Source of the DNA: a bacterium
Lineage (GTDB): Bacteria; CLD3; SB21
Length of the DNA stretch: 37,564 nt
Reading direction: 5' to 3'
NCBI GenBank assembly: GCA_016788215.1
Contig: JAEUSJ010000010.1
Span: forward strand, 1-37,564
Under the pieces are notes generated by a model, which was not told the DNA's origin, did no database searches, and saw only the letters and a program-made list of their open reading frames with translations. Of the stretch, positions 16,224 through 24,510 are shown one piece after another. The position numbers were made by a program, and so were the translations under genes. Positions within the stretch are counted from its first letter, which is position 1, and each line of letters starts with the position of its first letter.

Positions 16224-17327
16224 GTGCGAACCTTTTTTTCATATTTCTTTGGTATCGCTGTAACCTTCCTGGCTGTAACTTTCGTTCCAATAGAACGGCT
16301 GTTAGACGAGATCATGAATACGCAAAAGCTGATTGATAATGTCCAATCGGCTAACTTGCATGAAAATCTCTGCCGTCTCACAGTTCAAAAAATCGTTGAA
16401 CAAAAACAGTTTGGGCTCCTGATAAACACGCCATTGATGCCGGCACAAGACGACGTCCGTGAGGTGATTCAACAAACATTTCCTGAAGAGTGGCTTCTGA
16501 ACAACCTGGCTGCCGCCCATGCCGATCTGATTAATTTCATGAAAGACCCTGTAACGGATGAACGTTATTTTGTGGGAATCCTTTTAACGGACCGCAAAAA
16601 TCTACTTTCTGAAAATCTTACGATGCTCATCGAGGCAAAAATGAACAGCCTTCCGCAATGCACTTATCAGGAACTGATCAAGATGAGTCCAAATTTTTTA
16701 ACAATGCGTAAAGGAATGTACATTGATATCAGTAAATTGAATGTAACATGCAGGCCACCCGAGGCAGTTCAGAAATTGCTATTCAAATCACTTCGGATAC
16801 AAATTGAGAGGGCCGTTAACGTTTTACCCGACAGTCTTGGTTTGCTTAAAAGCACGAGCGGAAAGAATGATCAAATCGGAATTATACGTGAACTAAAATC
16901 ACTATATCGATTTGCACAATCGTTTGCGGTTTTTGGCTACGGCGTACTGCTGTTTTTCCTTATGCTCATCGTGATCATTAACTACGAAAATTTATCTGTT
17001 TTATTGCATCGTCTTGGCTTTCCTTTCGTCCTTTCAGGCATTCTGCTTCCGCTGCCATTTGCTCTATTTTTGGCTAAAAGCAATGAAATTTTTTCCATGT
17101 CTTCAAAACATTTTACGTACGGTGAAGTATCGGCTGATTCCGTCAGCTACGAAGCATTGCACCTTATCGTATCCTTTGTTAAGTCGCTCGCGGAACAGTA
17201 CAGCTGGAACATGGTATATTTAGCCGTTATCAGCCTTATTATCGGAATCGGGCTTATCGTATGGAGCCGGATCTTGAGGATAACACCTCTATCACCATTG
17301 GATAGCAGAGATGAAACAAGTATATAA
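16224..17327 (+). CDS. Integral membrane protein of unknown function with a large extracytoplasmic domain
   Basis: A 367-residue protein. One N-terminal helix (about 3-22) is followed by about 205 soluble residues, then three hydrophobic segments (about 232-250, 260-280, 335-355). The soluble part therefore probably lies in the periplasm. It contains a segment PQCTYQELIKMSPNFL and two conserved-looking cysteines (C50-region and PQC) that I cannot assign to a family. The GTG start at 16224 is preferred because the first internal ATG would remove the signal/anchor helix. It begins 4 bp after UbiA and overlaps XdhC by 17 bp, so it is co-translated with both. Confidence 0.75.
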   Translation: MRTFFSYFFGIAVTFLAVTFVPIERLLDEIMNTQKLIDNVQSANLHENLCRLTVQKIVEQKQFGLLINTPLMPAQDDVREVIQQTFPEEWLLNNLAAAHADLINFMKDPVTDERYFVGILLTDRKNLLSENLTMLIEAKMNSLPQCTYQELIKMSPNFLTMRKGMYIDISKLNVTCRPPEAVQKLLFKSLRIQIERAVNVLPDSLGLLKSTSGKNDQIGIIRELKSLYRFAQSFAVFGYGVLLFFLMLIVIINYENLSVLLHRLGFPFVLSGILLPLPFALFLAKSNEIFSMSSKHFTYGEVSADSVSYEALHLIVSFVKSLAEQYSWNMVYLAVISLIIGIGLIVWSRILRITPLSPLDSRDETSI

Positions 17328-18078
17328 AGATATACTCGAATCGTTAGATCGTTACGAAAAGATCGCCGTCGTAACCATCATAAACGCGAACGGTTCGACT
17401 CCCCGAAAGGAAGGAGCCAAAATGTTGGTCTTCCCTGACCAAAGTTTTCTTCATTCAGTTGGGGGAGGTATTTTTGAATCCATTGTTATTCAGGATGCTC
17501 TCGGCGTTTTGCGCGACGGCAAGACTATAATTAAAAAATATTCTTTTAACCAGGAAGGTAAATACGCTACCGGCGCGATATGCGGCGGACAAGTGGAGGT
17601 GATGATCGAGATGATTACCAATACACCGGATTTATTGATCGTAGGCGGAGGCCATGTCGGAAAGGCCCTCGCCAAAGCAGCATCGCTGCTCGATTTTACC
17701 ATTACCATTGTGGATGACCGTAAAGAATATACGGCCGGAGATGACCCTGGCTTGAAAATCAATTGGATCCATACTCCGCCGGATTTCAGCGCTATTCCAA
17801 TGATTACAGAAAATACTTATATATGTCTTGTATCTAAAGGCTGCCCAACGGACGAAGCCGCGTTGAGGCGAGTGATAGGTTCGCCGGCCAAATACATTGG
17901 TATGATAGGAAGCAAAAAGAAAGTTCAAACCGTGTATAAAAATATGCAAGCCGACGGCTTTGATCCATCCCTATTCGAACGAATCCATGCGCCTATAGGA
18001 ATCGACATTGGCGGCGATTCGCCGGATGAAATCGCAGTCAGCATCCTTGCAGAAATCATCAGCATCAAGAACAAATGA
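17311..18078 (+). CDS. XdhC/CoxI-family molybdoenzyme maturation protein
   Basis: A 255-residue protein. Residues about 10-90 form the XdhC_CoxI domain (NANGSTPRKEGAKMLV, then VGGGIFE and A-I-C-G-G-Q-V-E-V, with the conserved cysteine). Residues about 107-250 form the C-terminal Rossmann domain (LIVGGGHVGKALAKAA and VDDRKEY, then MIGSKKK and GIDIGGDSPDEIAVSI). XdhC-type chaperones bind molybdenum cofactor, assist its sulfuration and insert it into xanthine-dehydrogenase-family enzymes. No such enzyme is encoded in the window. The ATG lies inside the end of the preceding membrane-protein gene. Confidence 0.9.
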   Translation: MKQVYKDILESLDRYEKIAVVTIINANGSTPRKEGAKMLVFPDQSFLHSVGGGIFESIVIQDALGVLRDGKTIIKKYSFNQEGKYATGAICGGQVEVMIEMITNTPDLLIVGGGHVGKALAKAASLLDFTITIVDDRKEYTAGDDPGLKINWIHTPPDFSAIPMITENTYICLVSKGCPTDEAALRRVIGSPAKYIGMIGSKKKVQTVYKNMQADGFDPSLFERIHAPIGIDIGGDSPDEIAVSILAEIISIKNK

Positions 18079-18090
18079 GAGTTTCCCTTC

Positions 18091-18822
18091 ATGCCTGACA
18101 GCAACTATAAGCTTATTCAACTGGAAGAAGTTGATTCAACCAATGAATATGCAAAAAAACTTGTGGTGCAAGAAGATAATCGAGGTCCATACGTCATCAT
18201 TGCAGATCACCAAACCCGCGGCAAAGGGCGGCTTGGCAGACTTTGGGAATCGCCGCGGGGCATGGGGCTTTGGATGTCAATCATCCTGAAGTCGGGAAGG
18301 AGTCATGAAGAAATGGTCTGGACCAATTTTATGGTGTCCGTGACCGTTTGTGAAACGCTCAGAGAGCTGACCCGGTTGCCGCTTGAACTCAAATGGCCGA
18401 ACGACATTCTGATTAATGGTAAGAAGATATGCGGAATTTTAATGGAAACGGTGAATAAGAACAGAGAAGTATTCCTGATCATCGGTATTGGTATTAATAT
18501 CAATCAGCAAAATTTTCCGGAACCTCTGGACAGCACGGCAACTTCCCTCTTCATTGAAACGCAAACCGTATGGGATCGTTGGATTATACTCGCAAAGATA
18601 ATATCCAGATTTGACGATAACAACGCCAATTTAAGTCCGGAAATAATCACACGATGGAAATCGCTATCCGGTATGTTGGGTCATCGGGTTACGGTTGTGC
18701 AGGGTAATCATACTTTTGAAGCAATAGCAACAGACATCGCGAAAGATGGTGCTTTGGTTGTAGAAAGAAACGGAAGAACTGAAAAACTATATGCCGGGGA
18801 TGTGCATATATTAGTTAATTGA
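18091..18822 (+). CDS. birA: Biotin--[acetyl-CoA-carboxylase] ligase, short (non-repressor) form
   Basis: A 243-residue BPL of group I, lacking the N-terminal HTH that makes E. coli BirA a repressor. The biotinyl-AMP loop T-R-G-K-G-R-L-G-R is at about 47-55, and KWPNDILINGKKICGIL at about 108-124 contains the catalytic lysine. A C-terminal SH3-like BPL_C domain ends the protein (LVVERNGRTEKLYAGDVHIL). It activates biotin with ATP and joins it to the carrier protein of carboxylases. It starts 12 bp after XdhC in the same operon, and its last 8 bases overlap the convergent small membrane-protein gene. Confidence 0.93.
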   Translation: MPDSNYKLIQLEEVDSTNEYAKKLVVQEDNRGPYVIIADHQTRGKGRLGRLWESPRGMGLWMSIILKSGRSHEEMVWTNFMVSVTVCETLRELTRLPLELKWPNDILINGKKICGILMETVNKNREVFLIIGIGININQQNFPEPLDSTATSLFIETQTVWDRWIILAKIISRFDDNNANLSPEIITRWKSLSGMLGHRVTVVQGNHTFEAIATDIAKDGALVVERNGRTEKLYAGDVHILVN

Positions 18823-19153
18823 AAAAATGTTTGCGTCCTACTCTATATCGTTCAACAATATATTGGCTGGCAAGCGATCCAATCAGCAGGGACGACATCA
18901 CTACAAGCAAATTAAGAACAACAATCTCAAAAAATTCTCTTGCATGATCTAAAACAGTCACAATCGCCATGACTGTCAGTGCCACAAAAAGTAAAGGCGT
19001 CACCCACTTTCGTGCAAAATAACAAATACGCAGGTGCGGATTATCGCGTTGCATGAATTTGCTGCTCCAATCGGTTGTTTTTTCCACCGCGCGAGGCCAC
19101 AAATACAGAAAGCCAATAGATTCACATAAACTGATGAAAATATAGTCTTCCAT
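18815..19153 (-). CDS. Small membrane protein of unknown function
   Basis: A 112-residue protein with two closely spaced membrane helices (about 51-67 and 77-96) after a polar N-terminal part with several aromatics, and a basic C-terminus. No family is recognised. It overlaps the birA 3' end tail to tail by 8 bp. It lies 75 bp after the amidohydrolase gene on the same strand and may be the last gene of that operon or have its own promoter. Confidence 0.6.
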   Translation of the reverse strand: MEDYIFISLCESIGFLYLWPRAVEKTTDWSSKFMQRDNPHLRICYFARKWVTPLLFVALTVMAIVTVLDHAREFFEIVVLNLLVVMSSLLIGSLASQYIVERYRVGRKHFFN

Positions 19154-19228
19154 ATCGCAGCATGTATAATGATGTTATTTAGACTAAATATACAAAATAC
19201 TCGCCCGAGCAGTCACATCTTTTGATGT

Positions 19229-20548
19229 TCATATCCGATTTAACAATTTCTTGATCTGTGGACGAATATTTTTGACAACTTGCTGTTCGTCTATGGTTCG
19301 TAATTCACGATTCTTCATTACAACTTTACCGTCGACAATAACCGTTTTAACATCAGTGGATCTGGCAGAATAGATAATGCTGGAGTATATGTTTTCTTCC
19401 GGCATAGAGTGTACGTTTTCTAAGTCCATCAAAACAAGATCTGCATTTTTCCCAGGCTCAATGCTCCCGATTTCTTTTTCCATTCCAAGCGTTCGTGCCC
19501 CCTGGATGGTTGCCATAGCAAACACGTTTTCTGCCGTCAGGGATTTAGGGCCTACTCTGGGTTTTTGAATAAGCGCAGCTAAACGCATTTCCTGAAATAT
19601 ATCCAGATTATTATTACATGGAGCGCCGTCAGCGCCCAATGATACTGTAATGCCGCGGTCGAGCATTTCCGGAACAGGAGCGATTCCCGATCCCAATTTT
19701 AGGTTGGACGATGGACAATGCAGCACCTTTGTCAGCGTTTCCTGCAAAATATCCATTTCATTCGAATTGAGCCAGATGCAGTGAGCGAGACATAGACGTT
19801 CCCCGGTCAAATGGATATGATGAAAATATTCAATATTACTTTTCTGATATCGTCGGACTACTTCGTCAAGTTCGCTCCGATTTTCGGAAGCATGAGTATG
19901 AATAATCAATTTCTCGTCAGCTGCAATATCACGCACTTCACATAAAAGTTTCTCACTACAGGACAACACAAATCGAGGCGCAAAGGCAAATTGTAACCGT
20001 CCATTCGACTTCCCATGCCAGTCTTTTTTAAGACGTAGACTTTCATCGATCGACCATCTCATAGATTCCGTCAGGCTCCTTGGGGCGCCAGCACAGTCAT
20101 CCATCATGGCTTTCCCGCAAATTGCCCGAATCCCGGATTTTTCAATTTCTTCAAAAATCTGGTTGGTGTGATGAACCGAAGCCATATCCATAATCGTTGT
20201 GGTTCCGCATTTGATAAGTTCGGCCAACCCAATCCTGGCTGATAGAGCTATCGATTGAGGCGAATGAGCTCCCTCGAACGGCCAGATCTTAAGTTTCAGC
20301 CAATCAAGCAATTCAAGATCGTCCGCAAGATTACGAAAAAGGGTTTGACACAAATGCACATGCGTTTGTACAAAACCCGGTGATACAATTAGCCCTGAGG
20401 CATCGATGGTTTTTGCATTTTCGAAATCAGATCGGTTTAAACGCCCAACCTTCTTGATCGTAGCATCCTCAATCAGAATATCGCCGCGCAACACTTCGCG
20501 CGCGGCATTCATTGTAACAATTTTTCCGTTTTTGATTATCCTCTTCAC
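19229..20548 (-). CDS. Amidohydrolase: 5'-methylthioadenosine/S-adenosylhomocysteine deaminase type
   Basis: A 439-residue TIM-barrel metal-dependent deaminase of the TRZ/ATZ/SsnA/MtaD group. The metal ligands are H63-V-H65, H219 (IHTHASE), H256 (LAHC) and D307 (GADGAP), with catalytic E222. The N- and C-terminal beta-sandwich parts are complete (KNGKIVTMN; EIGSIEPGKNADLVLMD). The family deaminates MTA, SAH or adenosine, and some members hydrolyse triazines or guanine, so the substrate is inferred. The ATG shares four bases (20545-20548) with the end of the SpoU methyltransferase gene. SAH release by that methyltransferase and by other SAM enzymes gives a loose functional link. Confidence 0.87.
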   Translation of the reverse strand: MKRIIKNGKIVTMNAAREVLRGDILIEDATIKKVGRLNRSDFENAKTIDASGLIVSPGFVQTHVHLCQTLFRNLADDLELLDWLKLKIWPFEGAHSPQSIALSARIGLAELIKCGTTTIMDMASVHHTNQIFEEIEKSGIRAICGKAMMDDCAGAPRSLTESMRWSIDESLRLKKDWHGKSNGRLQFAFAPRFVLSCSEKLLCEVRDIAADEKLIIHTHASENRSELDEVVRRYQKSNIEYFHHIHLTGERLCLAHCIWLNSNEMDILQETLTKVLHCPSSNLKLGSGIAPVPEMLDRGITVSLGADGAPCNNNLDIFQEMRLAALIQKPRVGPKSLTAENVFAMATIQGARTLGMEKEIGSIEPGKNADLVLMDLENVHSMPEENIYSSIIYSARSTDVKTVIVDGKVVMKNRELRTIDEQQVVKNIRPQIKKLLNRI

Positions 20549-21348
20549 TTGGCATCCCCGTAGCGTTGCTTTGAAAATTCATACATTAAAATCGCGCAAG
20601 CTGTCGCGGCATTCAGCGACTCTGCATGGCCGAATTTAGGAATTCTGATCTCGTGCGAACAGAGCTGCTTTATGGACTCCGAAATGCCGTGCGCTTCATT
20701 TCCGATGACAATAACGCTTGACGTATTATTTTTGTCGAATTCGACGGGTGCGTCCGGATCGATGGATGCCGCGAAAATGCTATAGTTTCTTTCTCTTGCC
20801 TGCCTCAGAAATTGCGGCATGTCCAGTGACTGACAGGATACGCGAAAGATCGATCCCATGCTGGCCCTAACCACTTTTGGATTATAAATATCCACCGACG
20901 ATTTACTTAATACAATTTTCTTAATCCCAAACCAATCGGCGCTGCGAAGAATCGTTCCTAAATTTCCCGGATCGTTAATCTGATCTAAAGCCACGATAAT
21001 GTCTTTACCCGTAGTAGAAAAATTGATTTCACTATTTTTTTTCTGATGAATACCCGCAGCAATTCCCTGAGCATTTTCCGTATCGGATATTTTTCGGAAT
21101 TCTGCAGCATTTGCCTGATAGGTAATTGCTGCAAATTTGTTCCAGATTTTATTGGCTAGATCAGGATGTTGTGAAATAAAATCAGTGTGGAGGACTATCC
21201 AGTCGGCTTTAAATCCGCTTTTCAAAAATTCTTCAAAGAGATGAATGCCCTCGATGTGAAATGACCCCGATGCCTGCCTCTTTTTTTTGTCCAAAATCGA
21301 AGAAAAGTACTGCAGTTTGCTTTTGGTTAGCCGCTCAAAAGTCACCAT
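20545..21348 (-). CDS. SpoU/TrmH-family (SPOUT) RNA 2'-O-methyltransferase
   Basis: A 267-residue protein. Residues 1-105 form the substrate-binding L30e-like domain. The SPOUT trefoil knot follows with motif 1 DPGNLGTILRSADWFG (126-141), motif 2 V-I-G-N-E-A-H-G-I (214-222) and motif 3 IPKFGHAESLNAATACAI (236-253). These bind SAM and the 2'-OH of an rRNA or tRNA nucleotide. The length fits RlmB/TsnR-like 23S rRNA methyltransferases; the target base is not readable. It follows the HAD gene by 15 bp and overlaps the amidohydrolase start. Confidence 0.9.
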   Translation of the reverse strand: MVTFERLTKSKLQYFSSILDKKKRQASGSFHIEGIHLFEEFLKSGFKADWIVLHTDFISQHPDLANKIWNKFAAITYQANAAEFRKISDTENAQGIAAGIHQKKNSEINFSTTGKDIIVALDQINDPGNLGTILRSADWFGIKKIVLSKSSVDIYNPKVVRASMGSIFRVSCQSLDMPQFLRQARERNYSIFAASIDPDAPVEFDKNNTSSVIVIGNEAHGISESIKQLCSHEIRIPKFGHAESLNAATACAILMYEFSKQRYGDAK

Positions 21349-21363
21349 AGCGAACTCAAAGCG

Positions 21364-21984
21364 TTAGATGGATATGTTGAGTTTATCAAGTTCGACCCGC
21401 AATTGGTCCGGATCTTTGTAATGGATTGCGTGCATACCGCAATGCCGTGCCGCTTCGACATTTTGCGAACGGTCATCTATAAATACACACTCCTCCGCTT
21501 TGCGGTGTGAAATATTTAGGGCGGCGCGATAAATCTCAGGATTAGGCTTCATGATGTTAAGATAACAGGACGAAAAAAACGCTCCGAAATAATTAGGAAG
21601 GTCAAAATGTCTGATACGGTGTTCATTGAGTTCTTTGGATTCGTTGTTCAGCGACGCCAAAAAATATTTACCGGATCCGGCAACTTGTTTTAGCACTTCC
21701 ATTCCGGGTAGGGATTTTGATTGTTCGAACATCTTTTCTTTGAACTGGTCGTGAGTAAAAATCTGAGGCATTCCAAACAGTGTCATATTTAAATATTCTT
21801 GCAGCGAAAATTTGCCGCTTTCAAACAATGCGGCTACTTCGCGGTGCCGATCGCCGAATTCGTTTAATTCCTCACCGGTACGGATATTAAATTCATTCAG
21901 CACCCGAACACGTTGTTCACGGTCCCAAGCATTGGTCAGTACGACCCCGCCCAGATCCCAGAAAATCGAAGTAATGTTATTCAT
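21364..21984 (-). CDS. HAD-superfamily hydrolase (subfamily IA, YihX-like)
   Basis: A 206-residue protein with HAD motif I F-W-D10-L-G12-G-V-V. The nucleophile D10 is present, while the second aspartate is glycine, as in many proteins of this subgroup. Motif III lysine lies in MKPNPEIY, and motif IV is VFIDDRSQNVEAA. A helical cap occupies about 15-85. Likely activities are phosphatase or haloacid-dehalogenase-type hydrolysis of a small metabolite. The gene lies 6 bp after the B12-binding protein gene and 15 bp before the methyltransferase gene. Confidence 0.88.
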   Translation of the reverse strand: MNNITSIFWDLGGVVLTNAWDREQRVRVLNEFNIRTGEELNEFGDRHREVAALFESGKFSLQEYLNMTLFGMPQIFTHDQFKEKMFEQSKSLPGMEVLKQVAGSGKYFLASLNNESKELNEHRIRHFDLPNYFGAFFSSCYLNIMKPNPEIYRAALNISHRKAEECVFIDDRSQNVEAARHCGMHAIHYKDPDQLRVELDKLNISI

Positions 21985-21990
21985 GAAGAA

Positions 21991-22407
21991 TTAAGTTATT
22001 GGCTCGGTTTGGTGACTGTGCATCCAGTCTTGAATATACTTGACCACATCCGTTGTTGCGGTTCCCGGACCGAAAAGTTTTCCAACGCCCATTTTTTCGA
22101 GTTCCTCAGCGTCTTTGTCCGGGATAATGCCGCCACCGATCAGCAGTATATTTTCAAGTTCTTCTTTTTTCATCTGATCCAGTATTTTTGGAAATAATGT
22201 CATGTGGGATCCCGATAAAATACTGACTGCAACTACATCGACGTCTTCCTGAACGGCTGCGCTCACAATCATCTCAGGCGTTTGGCGTAATCCGGTATAA
22301 ATGACTTCCATGCCCGCGTCCCTAAGCGCACTGGCAATAATTTTAGCCCCGCGGTCGTGGCCATCCAGGCCCGGTTTAGCTACTAAAACTTTGATCTTCT
22401 TATTCAT
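21991..22407 (-). CDS. Stand-alone B12-binding subunit of methylmalonyl-CoA-mutase type
   Basis: A 138-residue cobalamin-binding domain matching the C-terminal domain of methylmalonyl-CoA mutase and its split small subunits. The base-off/His-on motif D15-G-H17-D-R-G20 begins after KVLVAKPGL, and the S-I-L-S-G-S-H loop and GGGIIPD follow. No separate large (TIM-barrel) subunit gene occurs in the window. Split mutases are known (for example in archaea and several bacteria), so the partner is probably elsewhere. Its ATG shares bases with the TGA of a 13-codon upstream frame (22404-22445). A role with methylmalonyl-, ethylmalonyl- or isobutyryl-CoA mutase cannot be distinguished. Confidence 0.9.
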   Translation of the reverse strand: MNKKIKVLVAKPGLDGHDRGAKIIASALRDAGMEVIYTGLRQTPEMIVSAAVQEDVDVVAVSILSGSHMTLFPKILDQMKKEELENILLIGGGIIPDKDAEELEKMGVGKLFGPGTATTDVVKYIQDWMHSHQTEPIT

Positions 22408-22460
22408 GTATTTGATTGTTGGTTTAATAAATATTCCATCGCCATATCGTAAAACGCGCC

Positions 22461-22901
22461 TTAAGGGTTCTTGTTTTCCGAAGCTTCAATTTCCGCACGA
22501 AATACGAGTTTTATTGCCGGTGAATCACTATCATTTGAAAAAACAGTAAGAGTCTTTTTTTGTATTCCGAATCTGCCTTTTGAATTAAACGTTGTTTTGA
22601 TTTCTCCCATGCCTCTAGGCGGAATCCGATTGGCGCTAAGCAAAGTGGCAGTACAGCCGCATGAAGCTCTTACCTGGGCTATTTTTAACGTATCGTTGCC
22701 GATATTGGTAAAGGTAAACACGTGTTCCACCAATTCGCCTTCTTTGATCTTGCCGAAATTAAACTCCTCCTCGGTAAATTCTATTTTTGCTTTTTTCAAA
22801 TCCTGAAACAGGGAAATTCCGCTGTGTAACTTTGATTGAAAAACAAAGCCCAGTGCACAAAGGGCAACAACAAAACTAATAATAACGATTTTTTTCTTCA
22901 T
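22461..22901 (-). CDS. DUF1573 protein, membrane-anchored
   Basis: A 146-residue protein. An N-terminal signal/anchor (about 4-22) is followed by a single immunoglobulin-like DUF1573 domain (about 38-140). It contains the signature RASCGCT (79-84) with C81 and C83, and E-F-N-F-G-K-I at the start of the domain. DUF1573 proteins are exported and common in Bacteroidota and relatives; their function is unsettled. It is the first gene of the minus-strand group 22901-18815 and has a predicted promoter just upstream. Confidence 0.88.
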   Translation of the reverse strand: MKKKIVIISFVVALCALGFVFQSKLHSGISLFQDLKKAKIEFTEEEFNFGKIKEGELVEHVFTFTNIGNDTLKIAQVRASCGCTATLLSANRIPPRGMGEIKTTFNSKGRFGIQKKTLTVFSNDSDSPAIKLVFRAEIEASENKNP

Positions 22902-22927
22902 GACGGTACCATACGATTTATTGAAGA

Positions 22928-22956
22928 AAATTACCCCATTCAGAAGTTAAAATCAA
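22928..22956 (-). promoter_or_regulatory. Predicted promoter for the DUF1573-led operon
   Basis: On the minus strand TTGATT (22956-22951) is followed after 17 bases by TAATTT (22933-22928), about 27 bases before the DUF1573 ATG. Confidence 0.45.
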
Positions 22957-23000
22957 GGTATTTTTGACCATGAACCGGCTATAGATGCTTGAAATTACTG

Positions 23001-23029
23001 TTGATTTTCGACGTAAATAATTTTATGTT
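23001..23029 (+). promoter_or_regulatory. Predicted promoter for the recO-lpt-rpoN operon
   Basis: TTGATT (23001-23006), a 17-base spacer and TATGTT (23024-23029) lie about 36 bases before the recO ATG, divergent from the DUF1573 promoter. Confidence 0.4.
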
Positions 23030-23064
23030 CACATGCACTAAACAGCAAAAAATGAGCCAACAGA

Positions 23065-23826
23065 ATGTCAATCCAACGAACAGAAGCTATAATTCTTAAG
23101 ACCATTCCCTTTGGGGAAACTAGCAAAATCCTTACCACTTTTACGAAAAATATGGGTAAGGTCAATTTGCTTGCAAAAGGAGCGCGCGACGTTAAGAGCA
23201 AATACGGCGGATCATTGGAACTATTTAATTACATCTCGGTCATTTACTATGATCGGACCGAAAGAGACCTGCAATATGTCTCCGATGTGAGCGTTATCGA
23301 TCCTTTTCTACAGATTCATAATGATCTGGACAGAACATACGAAGCGCTGGCTATTATAGAAATGTGCAACCGTTTAATCCTCGGCAATGAAGATAATTTA
23401 CATTTATTTGACCTTTTGGTACAAACCCTGCAGGGAATTGACCGGGCGGAAAAAAGACCTGTGAACGGGTTATTGTATTTCATGCTGCACGTTGCGACTC
23501 GATTAGGATTCACGATGGACTTTGAATCATGCAAAAATTGCCGGGATGTGATGGACCACAAAGAACTGAATTTCAGTGTAGAACACGGCCGCGTTGTTTG
23601 CGAATCTTGCCCTGCTCACCTGCGGAATGTTTCAGGCGCCTTATTGTCCAAAGAATCTTTGGGTATTATGAGACAGATAGCCCGTTCACACGGCAATGGA
23701 ATATACAATATCGCAATGTCAGAGAAAGCTTGCAATGAAGTTTATCAATTGCTTCTTAGGCATTTGCAGTATCATATGGAGGAATTACAGAATCTAAATT
23801 CGCTTTCCTTTTTGAAATTAGCGTAA
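23065..23826 (+). CDS. recO: DNA repair protein RecO
   Basis: A 253-residue protein. The N-terminal OB fold (about 1-80) begins TEAIILKTIPFGETSKILTT, characteristic of RecO. A helical domain contains the zinc site C156-x-x-C159 ... C179-x-x-C182. RecO anneals single strands and, with RecR, loads RecA on SSB-coated DNA in gap repair. The ribosome site is weak. lptC starts 3 bp after the stop, which puts a repair gene at the head of the Lpt operon. Confidence 0.95.
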   Translation: MSIQRTEAIILKTIPFGETSKILTTFTKNMGKVNLLAKGARDVKSKYGGSLELFNYISVIYYDRTERDLQYVSDVSVIDPFLQIHNDLDRTYEALAIIEMCNRLILGNEDNLHLFDLLVQTLQGIDRAEKRPVNGLLYFMLHVATRLGFTMDFESCKNCRDVMDHKELNFSVEHGRVVCESCPAHLRNVSGALLSKESLGIMRQIARSHGNGIYNIAMSEKACNEVYQLLLRHLQYHMEELQNLNSLSFLKLA

Positions 23827-23829
23827 AAA

Positions 23830-24483
23830 ATGGTTTTCTATATAAATAAAATTACGATAATTTTTGTTTTTGTTGCAGCACTCTTCTCAGGGGTTGCCTG
23901 TTCCGATTTGACCGAATCCGGCACCGAATCGGTCGGTAAGGATCTGGCCAGCCCTGATCAGGAAGGATGGAATTCTAAAGCTGTTTTTACAACCAGAGGC
24001 GTAGTTGAAGCGGAACTTTTTTCACGACATATGATGCGGTGGAATGCTCAGAAACTGACCACATTCGGACAAAGCTTACGTGTAGAGTTTTATGAAAAGG
24101 GAAAACATAATGCGACTTTGACCTCCGACAGCGGAGAAGTTCGCGGCGCCACGAATAATCTTTCTGCTTTTGGAAATGTTGTGATCGTGTCCGACAGCGG
24201 GCTTACGATGCGAACTCAAAAAATCTACTGGGATGACCAGAAACAGTTAGTATTTGCAGACGGTTTTGTAACCCTGACCTCTGCTGAAGACACACTCAAT
24301 GGGTATGGATTTGAATCCAACAAGGATTTGTCCAATTGGAAAATGAAGAATGCATACGGACAGTCCGCTCGGGATATTGATTTGCGAACGGGTTCGATCC
24401 GTTCCAAGAACGAGAAAAACGTTCGGAAGCAGGATGATGAAATGGATAAGGAAATGCAGAACGTACTGAAGGAAAACAAATAA
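23830..24483 (+). CDS. lptC: LptC-like lipoprotein of LPS export
   Basis: A 217-residue protein. The signal ends in a lipobox G21-V-A-C24, so it is a lipoprotein rather than the single-helix inner-membrane form of E. coli LptC. The body (about 45-180) is a repeated beta-jellyroll/OstA-like pattern (SDSGEVRGATNNLSAFGNVV, then ADGFVTLTSAEDTLNGYG). A charged C-terminal tail (about 190-217) is K/E/D-rich. LptC accepts lipopolysaccharide from LptB2FG and passes it to LptA. Its position between recO and the lptA-like gene supports the call. Confidence 0.85.
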   Translation: MVFYINKITIIFVFVAALFSGVACSDLTESGTESVGKDLASPDQEGWNSKAVFTTRGVVEAELFSRHMMRWNAQKLTTFGQSLRVEFYEKGKHNATLTSDSGEVRGATNNLSAFGNVVIVSDSGLTMRTQKIYWDDQKQLVFADGFVTLTSAEDTLNGYGFESNKDLSNWKMKNAYGQSARDIDLRTGSIRSKNEKNVRKQDDEMDKEMQNVLKENK

Positions 24484-24510
24484 TGAGCAATGTATAATGT
24501 CTCATGAGAT

